A stretch of DNA of 11,941 nt from Hyphomicrobiales bacterium (GCA_021775795.1 JAJFHB010000506.1:1-11941); one strand, 5' to 3'; positions 1 through 7,021 are shown, numbered from the stretch's first letter. A program made the numbers and translations. Notes: generated by a model from the sequence alone, not told the origin.

Positions 1-130
1 GGGCGATGTAAAATGGCCCGTAGCCGACCCACGTTGAATGACCAAGGGTCAGCGTTTCCGCTTCCGCCGCGCCTGTGAGAACGGCCATAGAAGCCGTGAT
101 CATGGCAAATTTGCGTAACATCCTGAGCAT
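1..130 (-). CDS. ABC transporter substrate-binding protein, NitT/TauT type (N-terminal fragment)
   Basis: Only the first 43 codons lie in the window; the gene continues past base 1. Residues 1-24 form a secretion signal (basic start, hydrophobic stretch, then an Ala-Glu-Ala junction). The mature start reads TLTLGHSTWVGYGPFYIA, which matches the first strand and ligand-pocket loop of periplasmic binding proteins of the nitrate/sulfonate/taurine/thiamine-precursor uptake family, where a W-x-G-Y-x-P-[FL]-Y motif is common. The chosen ATG has a clear AAGGAG ribosome binding site about 7-9 bases upstream. It sits 106 bases downstream of the short-chain dehydrogenase on the same strand, so co-transcription is likely and permease and ATPase genes would be expected beyond the edge. 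The substrate cannot be told from this fragment; a role in capturing a small organic anion in the periplasm is inference. Confidence 0.78.
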   Translation of the reverse strand, partial: MLRMLRKFAMITASMAVLTGAAEAETLTLGHSTWVGYGPFYIA

Positions 131-236
131 GTGCTCTCTCCTTTTCTGGGTTCCGTGCAACCTGAGCTCTTAGGATTTACGGAACTGGTTTGTCTCGATC
201 CATTTCGGGTGGATGCGAAACCCCTGTGACGGCAAC

Positions 237-1013
237 TCATGGCATGACGCTGCCGCCGTTGACGCCGATCCCCTGGCCGGTAATGAATCCTGCCGAGGGG
301 CCGGCAAGAAAAACTGCCATGGCCGCAACCTCGTCTGGGCGGCCGAAGCGATGCAAAGGTATGTCGAGTTCACGTTCGCGCCATTCAGAGCTCATATTTC
401 CGGCACCGAGCATTTCGGTGTCCACCGGGCCCGGGCAGAGCGCGTTCACGAGAATGCTTGGGGCGAACTCCATGGCCCAGGAGCGAGCAAGGCCGAGCAC
501 GCCGTGCTTGGAGGCGACATAGGAGGAAAATGTTTCCCGACCCAGATGGGCAAGGTCGGATGCAATCAGGACAACCCGCCCGCCATCGTTACGGCTCATC
601 AGACGAATGGCTTCACGCCCAACGAGGAAAGTGCCACGCAGGTTGACTGCAAGAACGCGGTCAAACTCTTTTACAGTGGTTTGCAGCAGAGGTTTTTCGT
701 CAATAACACCTGCACAATTGACGAGAATGTCGAGCCGGCCGAAGCGCTCGTCGATTGTCCGGAACATAGTCGTGACTGATTGTTCCTGAGAAACATCGAC
801 GCTCATCGCTACCGCCTGCCCACCGGCTTCGATGATAGCTTCAACCGTCTGCGTTACATCGGTGATATCTGCAACAACGACGTGGGCCCCAGCTTCAGCC
901 AGTGCCAGGGCGGTGGCCTGCCCGATGCCGCGCGCAGCGCCTGTGACGAGTGCGGCCCGCCGTGCCAACCGGGACGTTCGTTCACCACTCCGATCATCGG
1001 GTTTAAGCGCCAT
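237..1013 (-). CDS. SDR family NAD(P)-dependent oxidoreductase
   Basis: A classical short-chain dehydrogenase of 258 residues, the usual length for the family. The nucleotide-binding TGAARGIG motif is at residues 24-31, an acidic residue (D49) ends the second strand and suggests NAD rather than NADP, NCAG is at 99-102, and N124, S152, Y165 and K169 form the complete catalytic set. The C-terminal PGPVDT segment and the GQGIGVNGG end are also typical. It probably oxidises an alcohol or reduces a ketone in the cytoplasm; the substrate is unknown. The reading frame is open back to 1124, but the start at 1013 gives the normal family N-terminus, whereas longer versions would run through the AT-rich divergent promoter region. 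A weak GGAG lies 13 bases upstream. It is divergent from the LysR gene and probably co-transcribed with the ABC binding protein. Confidence 0.92.
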   Translation of the reverse strand: MALKPDDRSGERTSRLARRAALVTGAARGIGQATALALAEAGAHVVVADITDVTQTVEAIIEAGGQAVAMSVDVSQEQSVTTMFRTIDERFGRLDILVNCAGVIDEKPLLQTTVKEFDRVLAVNLRGTFLVGREAIRLMSRNDGGRVVLIASDLAHLGRETFSSYVASKHGVLGLARSWAMEFAPSILVNALCPGPVDTEMLGAGNMSSEWRERELDIPLHRFGRPDEVAAMAVFLAGPSAGFITGQGIGVNGGSVMP

Positions 1014-1061
1014 TTGCGGGTACGGTCTCCAAGCAGCGCGGGATGCGCGTTCAAGGATCCA

Positions 1062-1090
1062 TTGTGGCTGGTCCGTTAAATTGATATATA
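1062..1090 (+). promoter_or_regulatory. Possible sigma-70-like promoter for the LysR gene
   Basis: TTGTGG at 1062-1067 and TATATA at 1085-1090 are separated by 17 bases. This would place the transcription start near 1097, inside the dyad at 1093-1112 and about 36 bases before the LysR start codon. Seen by eye only; the -35 match is partial (four of six bases). Confidence 0.35.
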
Positions 1091-1092
1091 GG

Positions 1093-1112
1093 CAAGTAAC
1101 GAACTTTACTTG
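1093..1112. promoter_or_regulatory. Perfect 7+6+7 dyad between divergent SDR and LysR genes
   Basis: CAAGTAA at 1093-1099 is repeated as its exact reverse complement TTACTTG at 1106-1112, with six bases between. LysR-type regulators usually bind a dyad with a T-N11-A core in the space shared with a divergent target gene; here the symmetric core pair is T-N10-A. Location and symmetry make it the best candidate site for the neighbouring LysR protein, controlling both the dehydrogenase/transporter genes and itself. Binding is inferred, not shown. Confidence 0.5.
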
Positions 1113-1132
1113 GATATTTATCAAAGTATCGA

Positions 1133-2065
1133 ATGGCCAGCGCTCCCCTCCTTAACCTCGCTGATGTGGACTTGAGATTGTTGCGCGTCTTCCACGCGGT
1201 TGCACGTAACAAAGGCCCGGCGGCAGCACAGGACGATCTTGGCGTCACACAAGCCACAATCAGCGCCCAGCTCGCGCAACTCGAAGAGCGGCTCGGCATG
1301 CGATTGTGCAAGCGCGGGCGCGGCGGCTTTGCGCTGTCAGAGGAAGGAACGCTCGTCTTCGAGGCGTCCCGCAACCTGTTCAGATCAATTGAAAATTTCC
1401 GCACCACAATCGGCTCGGCCCGCGGCGAGCTAACGGGTGACATTTACTTCGGCGCTGTCGATGCGCTTTGGTCAAGCGCGGATATCCGGCTCAGCAATGT
1501 CTATGCGGCCTTCTCCGAGCTTGCCCCAAAGGTTGTTCTTCACACGGAAATCGCCTCACCGCAGGACCTCGTACAGGGTCTCATGGAAGATCGCTTCCAT
1601 TTGATTCTTGCGCCGGCACAGCGCATTCCGCAGCCCTTGCGCGCCGTGATGGCATTTGAAGAGCGCCAGTCACTCTATTGTGGACGCGAGCATCCTTTGT
1701 TTGAGGCGGCAGATGAGACGATCGCGCTATCAGAACTTCCCGAGCACGCTTATGTGGCGCGATCTTACTTGCTGAACTGGGTGGGCCCCGAAGGTGTGCG
1801 GCTCGAGCCTCACGCGGTAACGTCGCACATGGAAAGCAGTGCCCTGTTTATCCTCTCCGGCAAGTACATCGGTCACCTGCCCGCTCATTTTGCCCGTCAT
1901 TGGGTTGAGCGCGGCGAAATGCGTTGTCTTCTGGAGCGTGATTGTTCCTATCTCGATGCGTTCTATCTCGCCTACCGCCGGCGCGAACAAAACCGCGCTG
2001 TCAGACTTCTGTTCGATTGCTTCCGTGCAGACCTGTCCAAGTCCGGAGCGCGCCTGAAGAACTGA
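1133..2065 (+). CDS. LysR family transcriptional regulator
   Basis: A 310-residue protein, normal for LysR-type regulators. Residues about 12-70 hold the winged helix-turn-helix: LRLLRVFHAVARNKG, then the recognition region around VTQATISAQLAQLEERLG, then the wing RGRGGFALSEEG, followed by the long linker helix. Residues about 95-300 form the two-lobed effector-binding domain. These proteins are tetrameric and normally activate a divergently transcribed operon when they bind a small inducer, while repressing their own gene. Here the divergent gene is the short-chain dehydrogenase and the ABC binding protein beyond it, with a perfect dyad between them, so this is probably a pathway-specific regulator. 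There is no clear Shine-Dalgarno sequence before the ATG. The inducer cannot be predicted. Confidence 0.93.
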   Translation: MASAPLLNLADVDLRLLRVFHAVARNKGPAAAQDDLGVTQATISAQLAQLEERLGMRLCKRGRGGFALSEEGTLVFEASRNLFRSIENFRTTIGSARGELTGDIYFGAVDALWSSADIRLSNVYAAFSELAPKVVLHTEIASPQDLVQGLMEDRFHLILAPAQRIPQPLRAVMAFEERQSLYCGREHPLFEAADETIALSELPEHAYVARSYLLNWVGPEGVRLEPHAVTSHMESSALFILSGKYIGHLPAHFARHWVERGEMRCLLERDCSYLDAFYLAYRRREQNRAVRLLFDCFRADLSKSGARLKN

Positions 2066-2108
2066 AACCTGATTGAAGATCGGGCGCCGCGAGTGAACCA
2101 TCAGGTTT
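2065..2108 (+). terminator. Long-loop inverted repeat after the LysR gene, possible terminator
   Basis: AAACCTGAT at 2065-2073, starting on the last base of the LysR stop codon, is repeated as its exact reverse complement ATCAGGTTT at 2100-2108. The loop of 26 bases is GC-rich and could fold further. Only three T residues end the second arm, so it is a poor intrinsic terminator; it could equally be an mRNA-stabilising structure or a binding site. The remaining 100 bases before the next gene show nothing clear. Confidence 0.35.
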
Positions 2109-2208
2109 GCCTGCCAAATGGCGTTTGCCTCGGCTAGAGTTCACAAGGGACTGAACAATAACTGGGCCACAGCTTTGTCGTGGAGCAGATGCCGACAGGA
2201 GTTTCTAG

Positions 2209-2850
2209 ATGAGCAAAAACCAAAGGGTTGATGTGTGGTACTCGCTGCAAAGCGACTATTGTTACTTCCTGTTGGATCGGCTTATGAAACTCTCGTCCGC
2301 TGGCGTTGACGTTGTTATCAGGCCGGTTCTGGGAATCGTGTTGCGCATGCCGGAAGCCACACAAGACCGGGGCGAAGTGGCACAAAACTACTTTTTGACC
2401 GACACAAAGCGCACGGCCGAGTATTTCGGCCTGCCTTATTCATACCCGGACCCATCACCCATTCAGTTTGAACCCGGCTCCGTGTGGATTGCGGCGAAGG
2501 ACCAGCCTCACATCGAATATCTGTACAGGCTCTTTGTCGGCGCCCAGAGAGCAGGAAAGGGACTTGCCTTTGTGGATGTCGTCGGCCGCGGGCTGTGGAA
2601 TGGCGCCAATCCGGGTTGGGACACAAGCATATTTCTCCTTGATGCCATGTCCGAATTGGACCTGGTGCACGACACCGTCCTGGAGACTACGCCCTGGCCG
2701 GAAGCGCAAGAGGAGCTTGTAAAGAACCATGAAGCAATGCTTGAGGCCGGGCATTGGGGCGTGCCCTTGATGGCCTATAACGGCGAGCCGTTTTATGGCC
2801 AGGATCGATTTGATCAACTGCTCTGGCGATTGGGAATCGAGTTGTCTTAG
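2209..2850 (+). CDS. DsbA-like / 2-hydroxychromene-2-carboxylate isomerase family protein
   Basis: A 213-residue thioredoxin-fold protein of the DsbA/HCCA-isomerase (kappa glutathione transferase) type. The N-terminal strand and active-site loop read VDVWYSLQSDYCYF at residues 7-20, where the family usually has a [DN]-x-x-S-P-Y loop; here the proline is aspartate (S15-D16-Y17). Near the C-terminus, HWGVPLMAYNGEPFYGQDRF (182-201) carries the conserved cis-proline P186 and the G-x-x-x-F-x-G-x-D-R signature seen in these isomerases. No signal peptide, so probably cytoplasmic. Relatives isomerise ring-cleavage products of naphthalene-like compounds using glutathione, but many members have unknown substrates. 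The ATG has AGGAG seven bases upstream. It lies downstream of LysR on the same strand and converges with the FAD monooxygenase; an aromatic-catabolism role is inference. Confidence 0.8.
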   Translation: MSKNQRVDVWYSLQSDYCYFLLDRLMKLSSAGVDVVIRPVLGIVLRMPEATQDRGEVAQNYFLTDTKRTAEYFGLPYSYPDPSPIQFEPGSVWIAAKDQPHIEYLYRLFVGAQRAGKGLAFVDVVGRGLWNGANPGWDTSIFLLDAMSELDLVHDTVLETTPWPEAQEELVKNHEAMLEAGHWGVPLMAYNGEPFYGQDRFDQLLWRLGIELS

Positions 2851-2938
2851 TGCGTCAGGCGAACGCGCTTCACGTTCACGAGGATATTGCGCTCGTAAAT
2901 CGCGCCGAAAGCTTAACCGGTCCGATACTCTCTACCAG

Positions 2939-2972
2939 GACTAGTTGGCGTCCAGAACTAGCTAGCGTCCAG
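2939..2972. repeat. Imperfect 17-bp tandem duplication over the monooxygenase stop codon
   Basis: GACTAGTTGGCGTCCAG (2939-2955) and AACTAGCTAGCGTCCAG (2956-2972) are adjacent and match at 14 of 17 positions. The second unit contains the last codons and the stop codon (2958-2960) of the minus-strand monooxygenase gene, so a small duplication appears to have copied the gene end into the convergent intergenic space. No function is evident. Confidence 0.6.
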
Positions 2973-4346
2973 CATTTCAAATGCCCGTTTGACTATGTCC
3001 GGGCGCTGCAGAGTACTTGGCGGCTCAAGCAGGTGGGTCGTTCGTACACTCAATGTGTGTACCTCCGGATCACTCTCTGCGAGAAGGCGGATCGCCTGCC
3101 CCATGCGCCATCGTTCTTCAAGACTGGCGGGCCTGTCGCCTTTGGTGCTCTCATAGGCCATGTCGCGTGTTTCCATCACCGACCAGCCTGTAGCATTGAG
3201 ATCCTCGCATCCCTGGAAGTAATGCGTGGCAAGGTCTGTTTGTGATCCGCTATCAATACACTGTTGCAAAGCCGCCCGGAGAGAAAGCGCCTGTCCGGCT
3301 GCCAAACTTATCCCCTGCCCATACATGGGATTGAAACTCGTGAAGACTTCGCCGAGCGGCAACACGCCTCTTGGGAAGCCGTCCATCCGGTCAAACCGGC
3401 GCCATACACCCTTGGGAATATTGTAAGATCGGAGTTTGGTAACCGGTTCAGCTTTCACAAGCCGCTCGTGGATGCACGGGTGAGCAAGGCCGCGGGTCCA
3501 GTCTACAAATCCCTCGTGATCCCGTGGGGCAGTGTCGCCCGCCCGCCCGTACATGGTCGCCAACCAGTATCCACCGTCGACAGGGGTAAGATAAGCAGCC
3601 CGGAGGGCCGGCGGGATGGCAAGCATCAGGCACGCCCATTTGCTGTCGCGCAACTCGGGCGGTGGCCTGAACAGACCTGATGTATAACTCATCGCGATTT
3701 CCAGGCTCTGCGTCGGGACCGCGCCATATCCCTTTTCCTCCAGCCATCCCGTCAACCGGCTTCCACGCCCGGAACAGTCGACGACAAGGTCCGCCGACAT
3801 CGTCTCAACTTCGGTACTGTCTCCCTTGACTTTGATGCCGGAAACCCGGCCATCCGACCCTGTCTCGAACATCATCACGCGGGTGTTGTCGACCATGCGG
3901 ACGTTAGCCTCAGCCAACACGCGTTGACGGGTTACATGCTCAAGCAGTGGGCGGGTCACAGATGGTGTCAGGAGACCTACATCCCGGATCGGAGTGGGAC
4001 CTGAGGCATCGTGAAACCAGATGTCATAGTTGCGGCGGATCTTCACCGCGCCTTCGGCATACAACTGTTCCATCAGGCCAGGCAGAAGCGTTCCCATGGC
4101 CTCGACAGCATAGCCGAGAAAAGTGTGAACATGCGCGCCCTGGGGTACGCCCTTGCGAAGAGTTGGCTGTGTTGGGAGTTCGTCCCGTTCGATTATGACA
4201 ACGTTCGTAAAGAAACCTGACAAAACGGCGGCGGCCATGAGCCCGCCCATTCCTGCACCAATCACAACCGCTGTCTGGCCGATTGATTTGGAAGCAGCGT
4301 TTTCAATGCCCATTACGTTCGATCCAAGGTTTTGTTGTTGACGCAT
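2958..4346 (-). CDS. FAD-dependent monooxygenase / epoxidase-like protein
   Basis: A group A flavoprotein monooxygenase of up to 462 residues. The FAD-binding motif GAGMGG is at residues 30-35, followed by VVIIERDELP and then RKGVPQGAHVH, a combination characteristic of the MonCI/Lsd18-like epoxidase and hydroxylase branch. A middle DCSGRGSRLTGWLEEKGYG segment and a C-terminal PLGEVFTSFNPMYGQGISLA segment contact FAD; the latter has GE where many relatives have GD. Enzymes of this group use FADH2, NAD(P)H and oxygen to hydroxylate or epoxidise an organic substrate in the cytoplasm. The substrate is unknown. Two starts are possible: ATG at 4346, or ATG at 4313, which gives an N-terminus MGIENAASKSIGQ; neither has a strong Shine-Dalgarno sequence. 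It converges on the isomerase-like gene, and upstream repeats at 4385-4461 may belong to its promoter. Confidence 0.87.
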   Translation of the reverse strand: MRQQQNLGSNVMGIENAASKSIGQTAVVIGAGMGGLMAAAVLSGFFTNVVIIERDELPTQPTLRKGVPQGAHVHTFLGYAVEAMGTLLPGLMEQLYAEGAVKIRRNYDIWFHDASGPTPIRDVGLLTPSVTRPLLEHVTRQRVLAEANVRMVDNTRVMMFETGSDGRVSGIKVKGDSTEVETMSADLVVDCSGRGSRLTGWLEEKGYGAVPTQSLEIAMSYTSGLFRPPPELRDSKWACLMLAIPPALRAAYLTPVDGGYWLATMYGRAGDTAPRDHEGFVDWTRGLAHPCIHERLVKAEPVTKLRSYNIPKGVWRRFDRMDGFPRGVLPLGEVFTSFNPMYGQGISLAAGQALSLRAALQQCIDSGSQTDLATHYFQGCEDLNATGWSVMETRDMAYESTKGDRPASLEERWRMGQAIRLLAESDPEVHTLSVRTTHLLEPPSTLQRPDIVKRAFEMLDAS

Positions 4347-4384
4347 ATTTCGGTGCCGTCAGGTCAATGGCACTTCGTTTCCCG

Positions 4385-4461
4385 TGACGTGCAAATGGCG
4401 GCAGACGTCAGCCTTGAGTATCGCATGAATGGTAGGCGAGCTTAGCTAGAATCATGAATGG
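4385..4461. promoter_or_regulatory. Possible control region upstream of the FAD monooxygenase
   Basis: This 159-base gap holds two symmetric or repeated elements. TGACGT at 4385-4390 is mirrored by ACGTCA at 4405-4410 with 14 bases between. CATGAATGG occurs twice as a direct repeat, at 4424-4432 and 4453-4461, 29 bases apart. Both lie just upstream of the minus-strand monooxygenase start. I could not assign a convincing promoter, so this is a weak call. Confidence 0.3.
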
Positions 4462-4505
4462 GCACCACATCGTTCCCACGGCTAAATGTCGCCATATCAG
4501 ATCAA

Positions 4506-5075
4506 TCAGCAATAGCCGGGGTCGTTCTCAAAATAGAGCTCAAGGCTCTCAACGGTGTATTGCTCGTCAGGCAGATGTGCCGTGCACTCCTGATAGTTCG
4601 GATCGGCGACCACACAGCCCGGACCGCAGAGTTGAATTGCATTACTGTCGTCCACAAGGATGGCCCAGATGCGCCCGCTCGGCGTGGAGATATAGCCGTC
4701 GATTCCTTCTTCGAAATCTCCCAGCATATCGTCTGTCGACGGCACTTCGTTATAGGCGTCTGCATTATACTGTCCATGGGTGTGATAGGAGGCGATCACC
4801 TCCAGACCCGGTGTTGAATAGGCCTCGTCACTAATGTCGCAGCCGTACTCCTCGCCGACCTGCGCTGGCGTGGCGACAATGTTCTCATCGTCGTCGATAC
4901 CAAACAATCCGCAGTACTCAACACGATCCCGAAACGACAACTGTTGAAGATTGTTGAGAAAGTTCACTGCAAAAATGTCGACCTTGTCGATCAGGTCTTC
5001 GCGGGTTTGAGCCACGGCGGAATGCACCAGAGCAAGAGCAATGACGCCAGGAAGAATCAATTTAAGTTTCGACAT
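4506..5075 (-). CDS. Secreted DUF4329-like protein with JAMM-type residues
   Basis: 189 residues starting at the ATG at 5075, chosen because it gives a proper signal peptide (MSKLK, then a hydrophobic stretch, then Ala-Val-Ala-Gln around 20-23) and has an AGGCGAG-like ribosome site; the frame extends to 5120 without a better start. The mature protein resembles DUF4329: RVEYCGLFG at 51-59, IASYHTHG at 94-101, NEVPSTDD at 109-116 and IDGYISTPSGRIW further on. E53, H98, H100, S113 and D116 are in the order of a JAMM/MPN+ metalloprotease centre (E...HxH...SxxD), though 12 rather than the canonical 7 residues separate the second His from the Ser. Six cysteines, one of them the last residue, suggest disulfides in the periplasm or outside the cell. 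DUF4329 domains are known mostly from Rhs-type toxin tails; here the domain is free-standing. Peptidase activity is inference. Confidence 0.72.
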   Translation of the reverse strand: MSKLKLILPGVIALALVHSAVAQTREDLIDKVDIFAVNFLNNLQQLSFRDRVEYCGLFGIDDDENIVATPAQVGEEYGCDISDEAYSTPGLEVIASYHTHGQYNADAYNEVPSTDDMLGDFEEGIDGYISTPSGRIWAILVDDSNAIQLCGPGCVVADPNYQECTAHLPDEQYTVESLELYFENDPGYC

Positions 5076-5172
5076 GTGTTCTCGCCTGTTGTCGTCCCTG
5101 ATTGGTGGCCAGCATAGCAAAACCCGGAATATTCACCCACCCGTGCCTGGACAGGCGTTGTCGGGGCTTGTC

Positions 5173-5520
5173 TCAGATGATCTTGAGGACGGCTTCGGGC
5201 GGACGTCCAAGGGCTGCCTTGTCACCGGCAACGACAATGGGTCGCTCAATAAGGATGGGGTCCGCGACCATGGCTGCGATGAGATCATCATCGCTCAGGC
5301 TTGCATCGGCGAGACCGTGATCTTTGTAGACCGCTTCTCCTTTTCGCATGATGTCGCGCGGCCCAACTCCCAGTTTGGTAAGAATATCGCGAAGCTGGGA
5401 TGCGTTTGGTGCCGACTTCAGATACTCGACAATTTCGGGGGCGATGTTCCGCTCTTGCAGAAGCGCCAGCGTCTGGCGTGACTTGGAGCAACGGGGGTTG
5501 TGGTAGATCGTTACATTCAT
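5173..5520 (-). CDS. arsC: Arsenate reductase, glutaredoxin-coupled ArsC family
   Basis: 115 residues, thioredoxin-like ArsC fold. The N-terminal IYHNPRCSKSRQTL holds the nucleophilic cysteine C11. By comparison with E. coli plasmid ArsC, the three arginines that bind arsenate are present: R59 (in DIMRKG), R93 (in LIERPIVV) and R106 (in LGRPPEAVL). The family reduces arsenate to arsenite in the cytoplasm with glutathione and glutaredoxin; chromosomal members of the YfgD/ArsC type are sometimes of uncertain physiological substrate. The start at 5520 has a perfect AGGAGG seven bases upstream and gives the normal N-terminus; a longer frame to 5703 only overlaps pyrD. It begins 20 bases after the pyrD stop, so it is the last gene of the DUF952-pyrD-arsC operon. 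No arsR or arsenite exporter gene is adjacent. Confidence 0.93.
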   Translation of the reverse strand: MNVTIYHNPRCSKSRQTLALLQERNIAPEIVEYLKSAPNASQLRDILTKLGVGPRDIMRKGEAVYKDHGLADASLSDDDLIAAMVADPILIERPIVVAGDKAALGRPPEAVLKII

Positions 5521-5540
5521 GAATAGGCCTCCTCTTGATC

Positions 5541-6602
5541 TCAGGCTGAATAGTCTGCAACGCGCGAACCAACCGCATCGGCAAGTGACCCATGGCCATC
5601 GCGTACGAGGGCTGCGGCGAGATCGCGCTTGATTTCCTGTGCCAGACCCGGGCCTGTATAAACGAGGCCGGTATAGAGCTGCACCAGTGATGCACCGGCA
5701 CATATCTTGGCATAAGCGTCTGCGCCTGACGAAACTCCTCCCACACCTATGAGCGGGAGCTTGGCTCCCGTTGCGTCTGAGAATTTCGCCAGAATGCGTG
5801 TGGAGAGCTCAAACAGTGGTGCACCAGACAAGCCGCCCTGTTCTTCTGCAACGCGACCCTGGACGCCTGGCCGGGTGATGGTTGTGTTCGAGACGATGGC
5901 CCCATCAACATCCCCGGCAAGGCAGACCTCCGCAATGTCCTGCACAGCGGCATCATCAAGGTCGGGGGCAATCTTGAGGAGTATCGGCTTGTCTTCTCCC
6001 GTAGCGGCACAGAGTTTCCGCTTCTCGCTCAAGCGGCCAAGCAGATCTTCCAGCGGTTCCCGTTCCTGCAGACCGCGCAGGCCCGGCGTGTTGGGTGAAG
6101 AAACATTAACGGTAAAATACGAGGCCACGTCCCAGAACGCTTCAAGCCCACGCACATAATCGGATGCCTTGTCGTCGCTGTCCTTGTTGGCGCCGATGTT
6201 CACACCAATGATGCCACGGCGGCGGCGGCGTTTCAGCCTCTCCAGCACCGCTGCATGACCTTCATTGTTGAAGCCGAGGCGATTAATCACGGCACGCTCC
6301 TGGGGCAAACGGAACATGCGGGGGCGTGGATTGCCTTCTTGCGGCCTGGGCGTCACGGTGCCGACTTCCGCAAAGCCAAAACCCAGATCAAGAATGGCAT
6401 CGGGAACTTCGGCGTTCTTGTCAAAGCCTGCTGCGATGCCGAGCGGGTTTGAAAAATGCAAACCCCACAGATCAACCGCCAGATTGTCATCATCCCGGCC
6501 GGAGGGTCGGGGGTGAACACCCGCCTTCAGGGCTGTAACAGCAACTTCATGCGCCCGCTCCGGCTCCAGCAGATGCAGGAATGATGTTGCCATCTTGAAC
6601 AT
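5541..6602 (-). CDS. pyrD: Dihydroorotate dehydrogenase (quinone), class 2
   Basis: 353 residues, the usual length for the class 2 enzyme. It oxidises dihydroorotate to orotate, the fourth step of UMP synthesis, passing electrons through FMN to membrane quinones. The N-terminal helical segment (about 1-40) is the membrane-associated quinone-entry domain that marks class 2. Then come FSNPLGIAAGFDKNAEV (50-66), INRLGFNNEG (106-115), VNVSSPNTPGLRGLQ (165-179) with the catalytic serine in the 168-169 pair, LLKIAPDL with K210, VSNTTITRP (237-245), and the phosphate-binding GVGGVSSGADAYAKICAGAS. All key residues look intact. It starts five bases after the DUF952 stop and ends 20 bases before arsC, so the three are almost certainly one transcript. 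A second in-frame ATG three codons in (MATSF) is a possible alternative start. Confidence 0.97.
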   Translation of the reverse strand: MFKMATSFLHLLEPERAHEVAVTALKAGVHPRPSGRDDDNLAVDLWGLHFSNPLGIAAGFDKNAEVPDAILDLGFGFAEVGTVTPRPQEGNPRPRMFRLPQERAVINRLGFNNEGHAAVLERLKRRRRRGIIGVNIGANKDSDDKASDYVRGLEAFWDVASYFTVNVSSPNTPGLRGLQEREPLEDLLGRLSEKRKLCAATGEDKPILLKIAPDLDDAAVQDIAEVCLAGDVDGAIVSNTTITRPGVQGRVAEEQGGLSGAPLFELSTRILAKFSDATGAKLPLIGVGGVSSGADAYAKICAGASLVQLYTGLVYTGPGLAQEIKRDLAAALVRDGHGSLADAVGSRVADYSA

Positions 6603-6607
6603 AGATG

Positions 6608-6958
6608 TCAGTCTTTCAACGCGGGAAACTTGTGCCCGTCAGCACCAAGCAGAAGGTCTGACACACTATCGACCTGGCTGATCTGAAGCGCACCATAGAG
6701 ATGCGGGAAAAGATCACCGCCACGGGACGGCTCCCACTTAAGTGCAGGTCCTAGCGTTGCCGCACTAATCTCCAGGAGAACCAGATCATCTTGTCCGGCG
6801 AAATGCTTCGCTGCCGTTTCCACGGCCTGATGAGCGGCGGAAAAGTGAATGAAACCGTCCTCAGCATCCTTCACCGAACCTTCATAGGCGCCAACTTCCA
6901 CCGCCTGCTTCCATTCGCTGCTGCTGCATATTTTGTAGATTGTCGATGCTGTCGTCAT
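6608..6958 (-). CDS. DUF952 domain-containing protein
   Basis: 116 residues covering a complete DUF952 domain. The signature parts are IYKICSSSEW (7-16), YEGSVKDAEDGFIHFS (25-40), the DLVLLEIS strand, and LKWEPSRGGDLFPHLYGAL, which has the conserved W-E-x-S-R-G-G and F-P-H-[LI]-Y-G. The fold is small, alpha/beta and cytoplasmic. Its biochemical role is not established to my knowledge; conserved Arg, His and Tyr in the last motif suggest ligand or nucleotide binding, but that is inference. It is the first gene of the operon with pyrD (five-base gap) and arsC, an arrangement I recall as recurrent in alphaproteobacteria. No strong ribosome binding site precedes the ATG. It diverges from the LexA-like repressor gene across 182 bases. 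Confidence 0.9.
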   Translation of the reverse strand: MTTASTIYKICSSSEWKQAVEVGAYEGSVKDAEDGFIHFSAAHQAVETAAKHFAGQDDLVLLEISAATLGPALKWEPSRGGDLFPHLYGALQISQVDSVSDLLLGADGHKFPALKD

Positions 6959-7021
6959 GGGATGGTCTGACTTACCTTCGAGAAAACATTCGAACCTGTG
7001 CGCCAGCTACTTCCTGTACGC

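Noticed and set aside
213..779. 188-codon open frame on the + strand
   Set aside because: It lies wholly antisense to the SDR gene, has no recognisable domain, and the minus-strand protein has all catalytic motifs.
1014..1124. N-terminal extension of the SDR to 295 residues
   Set aside because: It passes through the AT-rich divergent promoter and dyad, and the family N-terminus fits the start at 1013.
2861..2877. GAACG...CGTTC hairpin between the convergent isomerase and monooxygenase genes
   Set aside because: Five pairs without a T-run in either direction; too weak to call a terminator.
5521..5703. N-terminal extension of ArsC to 176 residues
   Set aside because: It overlaps pyrD, is Arg/Cys-rich without family similarity, and AGGAGG precedes the ATG at 5520.
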